This document shows positions 26,205 to 35,084 of a stretch of DNA of 64,000 nt, in pieces. Within the stretch, counting starts at the first letter, position 1; each line of letters opens with the position of its first letter. A model generated the notes under the pieces. It was not told where the DNA came from and did not search any database. It worked only from the letters and a program-made list of their open reading frames with translations. Source of the DNA: a virus; IMG/VR virus record IMGVR_UViG_3300047171_000080, positions 1 to 64,000 of that record. One strand, 5' to 3'. A program made the position numbers and the translations under genes.

Positions 26205-26347
26205 GAAGTTGCGCGATAGATCACGCTGTAATACGCGCGCGACACGACCACGAAGAACGTGTTGCGCTTGTCGTACACGCCGCGAACATAGATGGCAACG
26301 GCGCGGCGCTGCGGATGCGTTTGACGACGGCGATTATCCGAATGCAT
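26201..26347 (-). CDS. Tiny coupled gene, 48 residues
   Basis: Basic N-terminus then RAVAIYVRGVYDKRN and TFFVVVSRAYYSVIYRATS, which reads like the end of a beta domain. The stop overlaps the next start (ATGA). It may be the 3' part of one gene split by a frameshift together with the 32-codon frame just upstream. Confidence 0.5.
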   Translation of the reverse strand: MHSDNRRRQTHPQRRAVAIYVRGVYDKRNTFFVVVSRAYYSVIYRATS

Positions 26348-26432
26348 CGGCACGAGAGCGTGTCGTGCATTCGGATGCAACGATTGCCGCCGCGTTGCCG
26401 ACGAACCGGATGCGGTCGATCGCCCGCGTCAT
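26334..26432 (-). CDS. Tiny coupled frame, 32 residues
   Basis: Starts at an ATG overlapping the stop of the Prp-like protease gene and reads MTRAIDRIRFVGNAAAIVAS before stopping. It overlaps the following 48-codon frame by 14 bases in another frame. Joined by a single-base shift the two would make one protein of about 80 residues. Confidence 0.4.
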   Translation of the reverse strand: MTRAIDRIRFVGNAAAIVASECTTRSRADAFG

Positions 26433-26776
26433 CTTGAGCAAACATCAACTCTCTCCGGTTCATCGATCACGCGCACGTGCTCGCGATATTGCGATGCAAT
26501 ACGTTTGAGTGCGAGCGTTGCTGTCGCCACGATCGCGTGGACATGCGCGTCATCGCGACCAAACGTCGGCAACGCGATCTCGAGCAAACCCGGCGCGTCC
26601 GTGACATCGACGTTGATCTTCGCGACCTCTTCGAGTCCGAGCCACATCGATTGAAGAACCGTCGAGACGGCTGCGCAGACGACATCGTTTCCGTGCTGCG
26701 CCCAGCCGGCGTGCCCCGCGGCAGCGATCGATGCGATGCGCCCCGCGCCATCTCGTCGGACGCAGACCTCAATCAT
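26429..26776 (-). CDS. prp: Prp-like cysteine protease, probable prohead protease
   Basis: Encodes 115 residues of the YsxB/Prp (DUF464) family. In Firmicutes Prp removes the N-terminal extension of ribosomal protein L27 and also trims phage 80alpha capsid and scaffold. The family block GHAGWAQHGNDVVCAAVS is present with H22 and C34 at the same residue numbers as the catalytic dyad of S. aureus Prp. It lies five genes' length downstream of the capsid gene. Both the scaffold and the capsid protein of this phage begin with a Prp-type motif (F-x-F-D-[LI]-Q-Q-F). No other prohead protease is visible. Confidence 0.85.
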   Translation of the reverse strand: MIEVCVRRDGAGRIASIAAAGHAGWAQHGNDVVCAAVSTVLQSMWLGLEEVAKINVDVTDAPGLLEIALPTFGRDDAHVHAIVATATLALKRIASQYREHVRVIDEPERVDVCSR

Positions 26777-26995
26777 CTACCGCCCGGGCTTGCGATCGAC
26801 GACCTTCGGCGCGCCGCCCTTTTCCCAGTCGTACTGGATGTCTTTGCCTTTGACGCGGATCTGCGCTGCGACAAGATCGGCTTTCGCGCTCGCGGTTGCG
26901 GCAACGGATTGCGCGGCGAGCAGCTTCTTCGTTAGTGCCGCGTTACTTTCGGTTTTGCCCTTGGGCGCGGCGGCTTTGCTGTTGAGCTTTGCCAT
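26777..26995 (-). CDS. Small lysine-rich virion protein
   Basis: Encodes 72 residues from ATG with AAAGGAG upstream. A basic N-terminus is followed by an alanine-rich helix and a basic C-terminus. Overlaps the end of the gene upstream by about 50 bases. Possibly a minor head protein. Confidence 0.6.
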   Translation of the reverse strand: MAKLNSKAAAPKGKTESNAALTKKLLAAQSVAATASAKADLVAAQIRVKGKDIQYDWEKGGAPKVVDRKPGR

Positions 26996-27263
26996 TGTGC
27001 GGCTCCTTTGTCTCAAGCGGAAGCGTCGGCTCCGGAAGTTCTTGCGGCTGCGCGATACCGGTTACGGTCGCAGCGCGAACGCTTGAATAGGCGATCGCAT
27101 TACTCACGCGCAGCTGGCGTGCGATCTCGGCCAAGAGTTCGACCGCAGCGATCGCGACCGTCATGCCGAGCGCCGCGACGGACATCGGCGTCTCGATCGA
27201 CATGAGCTGCTGCCGCGCGTTTTTGGCGCTAGCGACTTGCTGATCGATCTCTTCGTTACGCAA
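26943..27263 (-). CDS. Hypothetical head-region protein
   Basis: Encodes 106 residues, most likely from a TTG overlapping the upstream stop. An N-terminal helix (EEIDQQVASAKNARQQLMS), a hydrophobic stretch (about residues 29-45), and a glutamine- and lysine-rich tail. No family recognised. Confidence 0.55.
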   Translation of the reverse strand: MRNEEIDQQVASAKNARQQLMSIETPMSVAALGMTVAIAAVELLAEIARQLRVSNAIAYSSVRAATVTGIAQPQELPEPTLPLETKEPHNGKAQQQSRRAQGQNRK

Positions 27264-28086
27264 CGGCCCCGCCTCCGCCGCCCTTACCGCCGATGGAACG
27301 CACGTAGTTCTCGCCGCCGAGAGCTTCTTCAAGCTGCTCGCAATAGAGTTTGTATTGTGCGTAGCGCGCGCGCACTTCGTCCGGACGAAACGTCGTGACG
27401 TCCGCTTTTTGAAACTGGAGCGAAAGATTCGCCGATGCCATCTGATTTGCGAGATAATCGCAAAAGGCGATAAGCCCGTAGAGCGTCTGCGATCCGGCAG
27501 CTGAGTTGATCGTAATCTGCACCGGGCAGACCGTGCCGGAGTTCACGACGACGATGTTGGTCGTGCCGACGACCGACGCCGCGATCGTAAACGGCTCGAC
27601 CGACGAGCTCGCGATCTGCAGCTCGGAATAGTACGGCGAAAGATACTGCGGTGAAAAGAGATCCGCCGGCATGACGCCGACGCCCGCGTAGCCGAACTGT
27701 CCGGCTGCGTTGTTCACCGCGAGCGCCGAGTTGAGTGCGATCGCGTAAAGCGGCGACGATTCCGATGGATTGACCTGATTTGCCGGAAGCGCGAAGTCCG
27801 ACTCTTGCACGGTATAGGTTGCCGTGACGAGATTGCCGCTCGCGGGCGTGATCATGTACGTGAGCACGTCGCCCACGGCCGGGCGACCAGCGAGGCGAAA
27901 CGACGACAGCGCGTTACCGGTGAGCAGCTGCTCTTCGCTCGGCGCCATGTTGTTGAGCCGATACTCGAGATCTTCGCGGTACCACGTGAAGCGCCAGCCG
28001 AAGAGTCGGCCAGCTTGCGCGGTGCCGGCGAACGGTACGCCGAGGTGACGTCGGACCGCGACTTTTTGGGTCTCCGTAAGGCTCAC
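27256..28086 (-). CDS. Head-tail connector-like protein
   Basis: Encodes 276 residues directly after the major capsid gene. N-terminal LTETQKVAVRRHLGVPF and a helical C-terminus (EEVRARYAQYKLYCEQLEEALGGEN-type pattern) suit an adaptor. The glycine-rich end GGKGGGGG is disordered. The assignment is by position. Confidence 0.55.
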   Translation of the reverse strand: MSLTETQKVAVRRHLGVPFAGTAQAGRLFGWRFTWYREDLEYRLNNMAPSEEQLLTGNALSSFRLAGRPAVGDVLTYMITPASGNLVTATYTVQESDFALPANQVNPSESSPLYAIALNSALAVNNAAGQFGYAGVGVMPADLFSPQYLSPYYSELQIASSSVEPFTIAASVVGTTNIVVVNSGTVCPVQITINSAAGSQTLYGLIAFCDYLANQMASANLSLQFQKADVTTFRPDEVRARYAQYKLYCEQLEEALGGENYVRSIGGKGGGGGAVA

Positions 28087-28122
28087 GCGCTTGCCTCCGA
28101 CCCGTTATGCAGATGTGTAAGA

Positions 28123-28160
28123 GACCGAGAGCCGGACGCCGGAGCATCCGACCCTCGGTC
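28123..28160 (-). other. Hairpin between capsid and connector genes
   Basis: GACCGAG (28123-28129) pairs with CTCGGTC (28154-28160), with an inner CGGA/TCCG pair. There is no T run, so it may act as an mRNA-stability or processing element separating the highly expressed capsid gene from the next gene. Confidence 0.5.
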
Positions 28161-28171
28161 GAGGCGATCGC

Positions 28172-29695
28172 CTAGTACGGCGAAGCGGCTTGGAGGATCA
28201 CGCCGCGCTTGTAGCGCTGCCAATCCGAGGACAGCACGATCGGCGGCTGCGACGCTTTGTCGGTGCGGGGCACGAAGTCGCCGACGTAGTCGTAGGCGCA
28301 CTTGATGACCTGGCCGAGCGTGTCGATCGCGGCGAGCGAGCGGAACTTGATCCGATTCACCCACCGTTCGTCTGCGACGTCGCCGACGCGCGCAACGATG
28401 TTCGCCGCGTCTTTGGCGCCGCGGAACGGATGCTCCGCGATCACGTCTTTGCCGAAGACGAACGCGTGCCGCAGCGCGAACCCGCCTGCGGGAGCGTTGT
28501 ACGCCGGAAGCTGCGTCGCTTCCGTGAACTCGATGCCCCAGCCGGCGGCGATGACGCCGTCCTTGAAGTAGCGGCCGCGATCCCAGTTGGTCGCCGTCGC
28601 ACGCTGAAAGCCCTGATCGCCGTAGAACGACGCGAGCAACGTCGAGTCGATCGCGCAGCCGTACAGGCCGTTGGGCAGCTTCGGAATACCGCGCCGCTTG
28701 AGGATCGACACGGCGTACGGCAGCATGACCGACGGATTCATCACGTTGGTGATCGCCATTGCTTCCGCCGTGGTGATCATCACGTTGTTCGCGTTGGTCG
28801 GACGGACGACGTACGAACCGTCTTTCTTACGCGGATCGAGCGGCGCGCCCACCGCGAGGCTTGCGAACTGCCCTGCGTCGATCGCGACCATGCGATCGCC
28901 GATGTTCAGCGGGCCGATTGCAGCGTCGAGCGATGCGATACCGCTCGTTCCGAAGGTTTGCGAACCCGTCTGCATATACGACCCGTTCGTGGCGTCCGGC
29001 GTGCCGGCGACCACGTTGGCCAGATCCTTGATCAGCCCCGTCGCCGCGTCGATGAATGCCACCGGCATTTTGTTCGTCGACGATACCGCCGTCGGTGCTG
29101 GATACGACGGCAGCGCCGTCGTGGAGAACTGCGTCAGAAACCCGCTGAGGTTGTCGACTTCGATCGATGCGCTCGTACCGGCCACGGCCGTCTTGACGAA
29201 CGTATCGCCCGAGTCATACGCCTGAAACGCGCGGTTGACGGTGATGAGCTCGAGCGAGTTGCCCGACTTCTGCGCCAGCTTCTCCATGTTATCGATGTAG
29301 AGGTCGGCGATGAACGCTTCTTGCCCGAGAATGTTCGTCGGGATGAAGCCGGGCCATTCGTTGAGCGTTGCGACCCACTGTTCGAACGCACGGACGTCGG
29401 CCGTCATGCCGTTGTCGAGGCCCGTGTTGTTCGCGGGATTGAGCGGCGTCGTGTTCGGCGTGATCAGCGCGGACGACGTGAACGTCTTGGTTTCGCCGAT
29501 GCGCGCATCGAACCAATCTTCGGCCTTGATGTCGCGCGGTCGCAGAACGAGCGTCGGCTCGAGCGAGTCGCGAAGCAGTCGCTCGAGGAACCCGAGCTGC
29601 TCGATGACCTGTTGGACATTGGGCGGGAAGCCGTTCCCGCCGTTGCCGTTGATGGCGAACTGCTGGATATCGAAATAGAAGGGCTTCTTGCCCAT
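28172..29695 (-). CDS. Major capsid protein
   Basis: Encodes 507 residues, ATG preceded by AAGGAG. Position between scaffold and connector genes, size, and the block VRFLERLLRDSLEPT-like start of the N-arm plus NANNVMITTAEAMAITNVMN and the C-terminal DWQRYKRGVILQA fit HK97-fold capsids. The first 14 residues are MGKKPFYFDIQQFA. The FDIQQF-A stretch matches Prp cleavage sites, so the mature protein probably starts at A14. Confidence 0.8.
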   Translation of the reverse strand: MGKKPFYFDIQQFAINGNGGNGFPPNVQQVIEQLGFLERLLRDSLEPTLVLRPRDIKAEDWFDARIGETKTFTSSALITPNTTPLNPANNTGLDNGMTADVRAFEQWVATLNEWPGFIPTNILGQEAFIADLYIDNMEKLAQKSGNSLELITVNRAFQAYDSGDTFVKTAVAGTSASIEVDNLSGFLTQFSTTALPSYPAPTAVSSTNKMPVAFIDAATGLIKDLANVVAGTPDATNGSYMQTGSQTFGTSGIASLDAAIGPLNIGDRMVAIDAGQFASLAVGAPLDPRKKDGSYVVRPTNANNVMITTAEAMAITNVMNPSVMLPYAVSILKRRGIPKLPNGLYGCAIDSTLLASFYGDQGFQRATATNWDRGRYFKDGVIAAGWGIEFTEATQLPAYNAPAGGFALRHAFVFGKDVIAEHPFRGAKDAANIVARVGDVADERWVNRIKFRSLAAIDTLGQVIKCAYDYVGDFVPRTDKASQPPIVLSSDWQRYKRGVILQAASPY

Positions 29696-29831
29696 GCGTT
29701 TCTCCTTAACGAGTGAAGTAAGTAAGAATGTGGCTTCCGCTCATCCAAGCGGGGCCGCAACCGACTCACCGCATCCGCAGGCGCATCGGGAGATCACGAG
29801 CGCGCGCGGGCGCTCGCAGGTTAGTGGACGC

Positions 29832-30557
29832 TTACGCGCGCGACGTCGTGAGACGCGCACGCGCGGCGGCAAATTCCGCCTCGCTCATCTCGAGCGCGTT
29901 CTTGTCCTTCACGTCTTTGTTCGGCGTCGGCCGCGTGAAGCGACCTTGCGGATCGCGTGCGCGCTCGTCGGCCTCTTTGCGTTCGCGTTCGGCCTTCTGC
30001 TCCGGCGTTTCGGTCTCGACCGTTTTGAACTTCGCAGGCTTCGTCTCGCGCATCTTTTCGACGACGTCGTCCGCGCCGATAACGCGGCCGTTCTCGACCT
30101 TTGCCAGCTTCATCGCATCCGCGAACACCGGTAGATCGATATCGTCCTCGTCGGTGATGCCCGCCTTGGCCGCAGCGCGCGCGATCGCCTCACGTACGAT
30201 CGCTTTGTCGCGCGTTGCGATATCGGACGCATACTGCGCCTCGAGCGCCTTCTTCTCGGCATCGAGTCGGTCGGCGAGCTCTTTGAATTTCTGGCTATCC
30301 GCCAGATCCGCTTTCTCGCGATCGTCGATCTTCTTCTTGGCATCCGCGAGCTCGCGTTCGACTTTCTCTTTGGCCTCGCGATTGGCTCTGGCTTCATCGT
30401 TGAGGCGCTTGATCACCGACTTCGCGTGATCGTCGAGCTTGGGATCGGGCTCGGGCGTCGGCGGATCGACTGGCAGCTTCGGCGGATCTGCAGGCGGATC
30501 TCCGGCCGGGGGGTCGGTGAATTGTTGCAAATCGAATCGAAACGAGGGCTTGCGCAT
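29832..30557 (-). CDS. Scaffolding protein
   Basis: Encodes 241 residues from ATG at 30557 with AAGGAG five bases upstream. It is acidic and proline-rich near the start, then a long coiled coil (about residues 45-125, many E/K/A), and a charged tail. This is the phage scaffold pattern between portal and capsid genes. The first residues MRKPSFRFDLQQF repeat the Prp-like motif of the capsid protein, implying cleavage after F13. The 136 bases between it and the capsid gene show no gene. Confidence 0.8.
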   Translation of the reverse strand: MRKPSFRFDLQQFTDPPAGDPPADPPKLPVDPPTPEPDPKLDDHAKSVIKRLNDEARANREAKEKVERELADAKKKIDDREKADLADSQKFKELADRLDAEKKALEAQYASDIATRDKAIVREAIARAAAKAGITDEDDIDLPVFADAMKLAKVENGRVIGADDVVEKMRETKPAKFKTVETETPEQKAERERKEADERARDPQGRFTRPTPNKDVKDKNALEMSEAEFAAARARLTTSRA

Positions 30558-30615
30558 GTAACTCCTTGAGTCCATCCGGAACTCGGAAGGATGAGTAATC
30601 GTCGGCATCCGCCGA

Positions 30616-32259
30616 CTACGAACCGCCGGGTGTTGGTTTGGGATCGGGCGCGGGATCTTCAGGATCGGCTTCCGGCTCGGGGTCGGCCGTTGGCTCGCCC
30701 GTGCCCGCGATCGTCTCGTAGGGCTGGTGCATGCCGGCATCCGCTGCTGCTTTTGCACCAATCGCTTCGGGCTTGATCAGCTGCACGGGCGTCATCGCCG
30801 AGCCGCCGGCAAGAAGCTGAAGGCCGAGCGCGTGCGCTTGAAGATCTGTGCCTTGCAGCGTCTCGTCGTTCGGCCACTCGAGATGACGCTTACAGGTCAT
30901 AGCCGTCTCGAGATTGCCATCGGTATCGATCTCGAAGAGACCCTTTTTGATTCCGAGCAACGTGAGCGACACGAGACCGAGAAGTAAGCCGTCGCCGTAG
31001 GGACGACGCTGCCGACGTACGACGCGGCGCAGCGGCTTCGACTGCTTGTCGATCGCTTTGCCCGACGCCGCGCCTTTGACGTGCTCGGCGCGCGCCTTCA
31101 TGCCGCCGATGACCTCGAGCGCCATCTCGCGGATGTCTTTGGCGAACTCGCGCTCTTCGCGCAAACCCTGGCCCGAGATCTCAAGCAGCTTCGCGTCCGC
31201 ATCTTTGCCCTGACCGACGAGCGTCTGCGTTGCGCCGCGCACCATCGTGCCGTCTGCGCCGGTTTGCGTCGCCATGCCGCCCGCAGGCTTTTCGTAGCCA
31301 GCTGGAAGCGAGGCGCCAGCGAAGTCGAGACCGCCCTTGCGAACGAAGAGCATCGGATCGGCGGAGAAACGTAGACCGCGATCGAGCTGCGAAAGACTGT
31401 AGTCGAGCCCGACGCACATATCGACCGCAGGCCACCATAGCGCCATGCCATCGACGTCGCGCCGGCGTCCGCCGAGATTCTTCACGTAGATCGCTGGCGT
31501 CACGCCATCGAAGCCGTGTTTTAGCGGCTCGCCGAATTCGACGAACTCGATCGTTGAGCCGTTCTTGCGCTTCTCGCCGAGATGCGCGAAGTCGCCGTCG
31601 GCGAGCGGCTCATATTGGATCGTGACGCTCGGCCCAACGACGAAGCGATACCAAAACGTGTCAACGCCTTTGTGCTCTTCGCGCGCCGTAATGCCGTGCA
31701 CTATCGCCTCTGCAGCATCCGCGTTGATCGGATACGTTACGACGAGGGCGAGAAGATCTTCGCTTGCGGCATTGGTCGACGTGCCTGCACCACGGTAAAT
31801 CGGCTCGCACCACTTCGCCGGCAAAACTTCGTAGTGCGGCGCGCGTTGCTCGGAGACTTCCACAAGGACCGCAACGCCGCCGCACGCCCCGTCGAGATAC
31901 GCATCATTGACGACGTCGTCAATGTGCGTTTGCTCGATGAGATCGCCAATCGCGGTCGTCGCGTCTTCGTCAGACTTGCCTTTGATCGTCGAGCATCGGA
32001 TCGTCGGGAACTGCTCGTCGCCGAAGAGTTCGCCTTGTGTATCGGACACGATCTCGTACGCCAGATTGAACTGCATCGACGGGCGCCGGTTGCGCATCGG
32101 GATGTAGCTGCCGTCCGAGCCTTTTTCCGTATCGAACGAGTAAGGGAGTTCGTCGTAAAACGTGCCCGCGAGCATGCGCTCAAGGCCTTCGAGCTTTCGG
32201 TAGCGATCGTTCGCGCCTTGCGGGAGTTTGAGGCCTTCGAGGATCTCCCGAAACGCCAC
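30616..32259 (-). CDS. Portal protein
   Basis: Encodes 547 residues between terminase and scaffold genes. PYSFDTEKGSDGSYIPM..RRPSMQFNLAYEIVSDTQGELFGD at the start and PAIYVKNLGGRRRDVDG, then the helical stem, are typical of the SPP1-like (DUF935-unrelated) portal group. The C-terminus is rich in D/P. It forms the twelve-fold DNA channel of the head. Confidence 0.8.
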   Translation of the reverse strand: MAFREILEGLKLPQGANDRYRKLEGLERMLAGTFYDELPYSFDTEKGSDGSYIPMRNRRPSMQFNLAYEIVSDTQGELFGDEQFPTIRCSTIKGKSDEDATTAIGDLIEQTHIDDVVNDAYLDGACGGVAVLVEVSEQRAPHYEVLPAKWCEPIYRGAGTSTNAASEDLLALVVTYPINADAAEAIVHGITAREEHKGVDTFWYRFVVGPSVTIQYEPLADGDFAHLGEKRKNGSTIEFVEFGEPLKHGFDGVTPAIYVKNLGGRRRDVDGMALWWPAVDMCVGLDYSLSQLDRGLRFSADPMLFVRKGGLDFAGASLPAGYEKPAGGMATQTGADGTMVRGATQTLVGQGKDADAKLLEISGQGLREEREFAKDIREMALEVIGGMKARAEHVKGAASGKAIDKQSKPLRRVVRRQRRPYGDGLLLGLVSLTLLGIKKGLFEIDTDGNLETAMTCKRHLEWPNDETLQGTDLQAHALGLQLLAGGSAMTPVQLIKPEAIGAKAAADAGMHQPYETIAGTGEPTADPEPEADPEDPAPDPKPTPGGS

Positions 32260-32271
32260 GTTGCCCCCTTG

Positions 32272-33744
32272 TTACCGCACCATCTGGAACTCGATGGACG
32301 CCGGACCCAACTTCTCGATTCGTCGCTCGACGTAGACCATGTAGCCGGCGGCGTCGCTCATGTGCGTGCGCTTCGCAAGTTCGGGCGTCGACGTGCTCTT
32401 AACGATCTCGTCGTTCGTACCGGCCTTGGTTTTCACGCTGCGCCAGTCGGCTACGAGTTCGGGACACTTGAGCGGATCAACGATGAGCCCGAAGCCTTCT
32501 CCACTCGTGCGAAACTGCTGGTTCATTTCGCTGAGGCGATCGCCGACACTCGGGTTGGCCGTCGGCACGCGAAACATTACGCGAATACCGTGGCGCCGAA
32601 GACCGTTTACGATCGATTCCCAGTTCGTGCGAATCGCCGACTGCGACGACATCAGCTGTGATCGCGCGCCGCCCGATGCATCGCCATAGATGATCACGCC
32701 CCATCGCCGTGCGTGCTCAAGGTAGCGTTTCAGAAACTCTGCGAGTACGTCTTCGGTGCCGGCGTCTGGGATCGCGATCTCGTCGATGAAGTAGAAGTAC
32801 CGACGCTGCCACTCGGCCATCGGAAACTGCGATTGCAAACGACCGTCTTTGTACTCGACTACCGGCTGCTGCACGTGAGCTTGCGCAATCGCGCTGCACT
32901 GATAGCCGACGTTGAAGTCGAGCATCCACAGCAGCTCTTTTTGCGCTAGCCCCATCGGCGGAAGACCGGGCGGCGGCGCTCCCGCGTTCACCGCCCAGTT
33001 GAACGATCGATAGGCGCCGCCGCCCGATGTCGCATACTCGCCGTCGATCTCGACCGGATGCCGGTCTTCCGACATCGACGCTTCGAGATTTTTGACGTAG
33101 CCCGGATCGACTTTAAGCAGTAGCCAGTTATCGCGAGTGGACAACTGCCAGCACTTCCAGCCGGGAACTGCCCACTGCCGCTCGACGAGCTCGTATAGCC
33201 AGTGTCCGGGCGCCACGCCCGTCGGATTGAACGACAGGCGGCCTTGCGGCTCAAGGCCCGGAATCTGCCCGGTGCGCACGTTGTGACGAAGACGCGTGCT
33301 GATCGACGTCCACATCTCTTCGCCGCGAGGTCCCCACGTTTGCGGTTCCTCAAGGATCATCGTCTGGACGTTCGCGCCTTTGACGCGCAACGCGGCCTCG
33401 GCCGACCACGCGTGCAGCTTCGCGCCGTTGGTAAGCTGCAGCCACGGCACGTTGCGCCGATAGGTGAAGTCGACGTTTTCTTTGAGGCCTTGATCAACAA
33501 GCACGTCGCGGTAGGTGTCGAAGAGCCCCTCGCGTAGCTGACGATACGTCGCGCCGATAGCGACGTGATTCGCGTCGGGAAACGCCTCCATGCGTTCGAG
33601 CCACAGCCACCACACCCACGACGTGGTTTTGCCCGATCCGTTGCCGCCGCGGCTGCCGCCCCATTTCTTGTCGTAATAGACCATCTCGATCTGCAACGGC
33701 AAGAAGTCGACCTTTTGGTCGACGTATTCTACGTCATCGCTCAC
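32272..33744 (-). CDS. Terminase large subunit
   Basis: Encodes 490 residues. ATPase part: Walker A GGNGSGKT (residues 33-40), Walker B TMILEEPQ. Nuclease part: acidic sites in LLWMLDFNVG and VIIYGDASGG. It cuts concatemers and pumps DNA into the prohead through the portal. The order TerS-TerL-portal is standard. Confidence 0.9.
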   Translation of the reverse strand: MSDDVEYVDQKVDFLPLQIEMVYYDKKWGGSRGGNGSGKTTSWVWWLWLERMEAFPDANHVAIGATYRQLREGLFDTYRDVLVDQGLKENVDFTYRRNVPWLQLTNGAKLHAWSAEAALRVKGANVQTMILEEPQTWGPRGEEMWTSISTRLRHNVRTGQIPGLEPQGRLSFNPTGVAPGHWLYELVERQWAVPGWKCWQLSTRDNWLLLKVDPGYVKNLEASMSEDRHPVEIDGEYATSGGGAYRSFNWAVNAGAPPPGLPPMGLAQKELLWMLDFNVGYQCSAIAQAHVQQPVVEYKDGRLQSQFPMAEWQRRYFYFIDEIAIPDAGTEDVLAEFLKRYLEHARRWGVIIYGDASGGARSQLMSSQSAIRTNWESIVNGLRRHGIRVMFRVPTANPSVGDRLSEMNQQFRTSGEGFGLIVDPLKCPELVADWRSVKTKAGTNDEIVKSTSTPELAKRTHMSDAAGYMVYVERRIEKLGPASIEFQMVR

Positions 33745-34391
33745 GCGGTCTCAGCGACGTCGAGGTCAGCCGGCTTCTCCGCTGGCATGAGCACGAAGCG
33801 GCGCACCTGCTTCGACTTCCGTTCCTCGTCTGCGTTCGGGGTACTTGGCTCGCCCGGCTTCTTCCCATTGATCGCGCGCGTGAGCTCGACGCCGCCGCGG
33901 ATGCTTGTGACGAGTTTCTGATACGTCTCGACGCGACCCTCACGCGTGATGATGTCGCGACCGCTCTGCTCGCGCGTTGTCGCCAGATCGCCGTCTTTCT
34001 GCTCGACGAACTTCGTCAGCAGATCGTCCGCTGCCATCATCAGGCCTGCGGCGATGCGCGCGTGGTAGAGGAGATCTTTACCGACTTCGGCCGCGATCGC
34101 GTCGAGCGTGCCATCTGCCTGCAGCGTCTCGATCGCTTTGCCGGTCGCGATGTCCACGACTTTGGCTTGCGCGCGCTGCTGAATGACCTTCGCCTCAGCT
34201 CGCCCCACATGGGGTGAGACCTGGGGCGTCCAGTGCTCAGCTATGCGACGCTTCCGGATCGTCTTCCGATCGATTCCAAGACGCCGTCCGATCGACGCTT
34301 CGGACTCGCCGCCTTCGTAGGCTTTGCGAATCTGTTGCCATTCTTCCGGTGTCCGCGTTCGATCGTTAGCGCGGCGAGGTTCATCGCCCAT
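33741..34391 (-). CDS. Terminase small subunit
   Basis: Encodes 216 residues from ATG at 34391 (GAGGG upstream). An N-terminal helix-turn-helix (TPEEWQQIRKAYEGGESEAS then RRLGIDRKTIRKRR) binds pac or cos DNA; a central helical region follows. The stop overlaps the large-subunit start. A start at 34430 is possible but lacks a ribosome site. Confidence 0.8.
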   Translation of the reverse strand: MGDEPRRANDRTRTPEEWQQIRKAYEGGESEASIGRRLGIDRKTIRKRRIAEHWTPQVSPHVGRAEAKVIQQRAQAKVVDIATGKAIETLQADGTLDAIAAEVGKDLLYHARIAAGLMMAADDLLTKFVEQKDGDLATTREQSGRDIITREGRVETYQKLVTSIRGGVELTRAINGKKPGEPSTPNADEERKSKQVRRFVLMPAEKPADLDVAETA

Positions 34392-34448
34392 GTAGCCCTC
34401 AAGCCATCCGGCCCGTAGAGATCGACGCATCCGCGTCGCGTCGCGCGC

Positions 34449-34651
34449 CTAGCGCGTGATCCAGAGAAAGACGGCCGTCGCGGCGACCGGGACCAGACTC
34501 AGCGCGATCGCGGCGCCCGTACTGATGCAGATAATCGCCGACCTTTCGTGCGATCTTGAGCGAGCATCTTCTGCGCTTGATCGGCGGCGATCCGAAGCGC
34601 GCGCTGCGACGAGCTCGGTGCTTCGAGTGTCGCGGCCTTCTCGTTAGTCAC
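34449..34651 (-). pseudogene. Frameshifted small membrane protein
   Basis: A 50-codon frame starts at a GTG overlapping the upstream stop and reads as a charged helix (LRIAADQAQKMLAQDRTK) but stops at 34499. In another frame, from about 34550 to the TAG at 34449, the sequence encodes a clear transmembrane helix (IICISTGAAIALSLVPVAAT). That frame has no start. One missing or extra base near 34540 would join them into a 67-residue tail-anchored protein. Confidence 0.5.
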
Positions 34652-34982
34652 ACGTAGGGCGTGGCAATTCGTAGTCTACCCACGCCTCGAGTGCGGCGCG
34701 CTTCGATGCGTATTCTTTGAATTGCCGAGGCGGAAGATACGAGCCCGGCTCTTCGGCTCGCACGCTATACGAGCGGCTGTACGTGAAGAGCCCGGGGTTC
34801 TTCGTCGACGGAGCGATGACGTCGTGCACGACGAGTACGAACGCGCACTCGTGCTCCACGTATCCGCGAACGGGCATGTCCGTGTGCGCTTCGACCGGAT
34901 TTTGATCCGGATCCGGCAGCGTCTGCGCACTCGCGACCGCGGTAAGCGCGGCAAGTGCTGCGACGAACGCGAGCTGTTTCAT
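34644..34982 (-). CDS. Secreted protein with signal peptide
   Basis: Encodes 112 residues. Residues 1-19 are a clean signal peptide (MKQLAFVAALAALTAVASAQ). Mature part has cysteines in HECAF and PTCD that could pair. It lies at the head of the late operon before the terminase genes. Unknown function; an exported moron or spanin partner are possible. Confidence 0.6.
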   Translation of the reverse strand: MKQLAFVAALAALTAVASAQTLPDPDQNPVEAHTDMPVRGYVEHECAFVLVVHDVIAPSTKNPGLFTYSRSYSVRAEEPGSYLPPRQFKEYASKRAALEAWVDYELPRPTCD

Positions 34983-34985
34983 GCG

Positions 34986-35072
34986 TCACGACTCCGTTTC
35001 GGTTTTCTTTCGCTCGCCGAGGTTCGAGCGGTTGGCACGCGCGAGCTCGACCTTTCGTGTGATCGACATCAT
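34986..35072 (-). CDS. Very small basic protein, first gene of late operon
   Basis: Encodes 28 residues (start MMSITRKVELARAN). Two adjacent ATG codons begin it, and it lies just left of the double-operator promoter. It could be a leader peptide. Confidence is low because of length. Confidence 0.4.
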   Translation of the reverse strand: MMSITRKVELARANRSNLGERKKTETES

Positions 35073-35084
35073 GGGCGCACGTAG

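Noticed and set aside
29696-29831. Capsid promoter in the 136-bp gap before the capsid gene
   Set aside because: No convincing -35/-10 pair could be seen.
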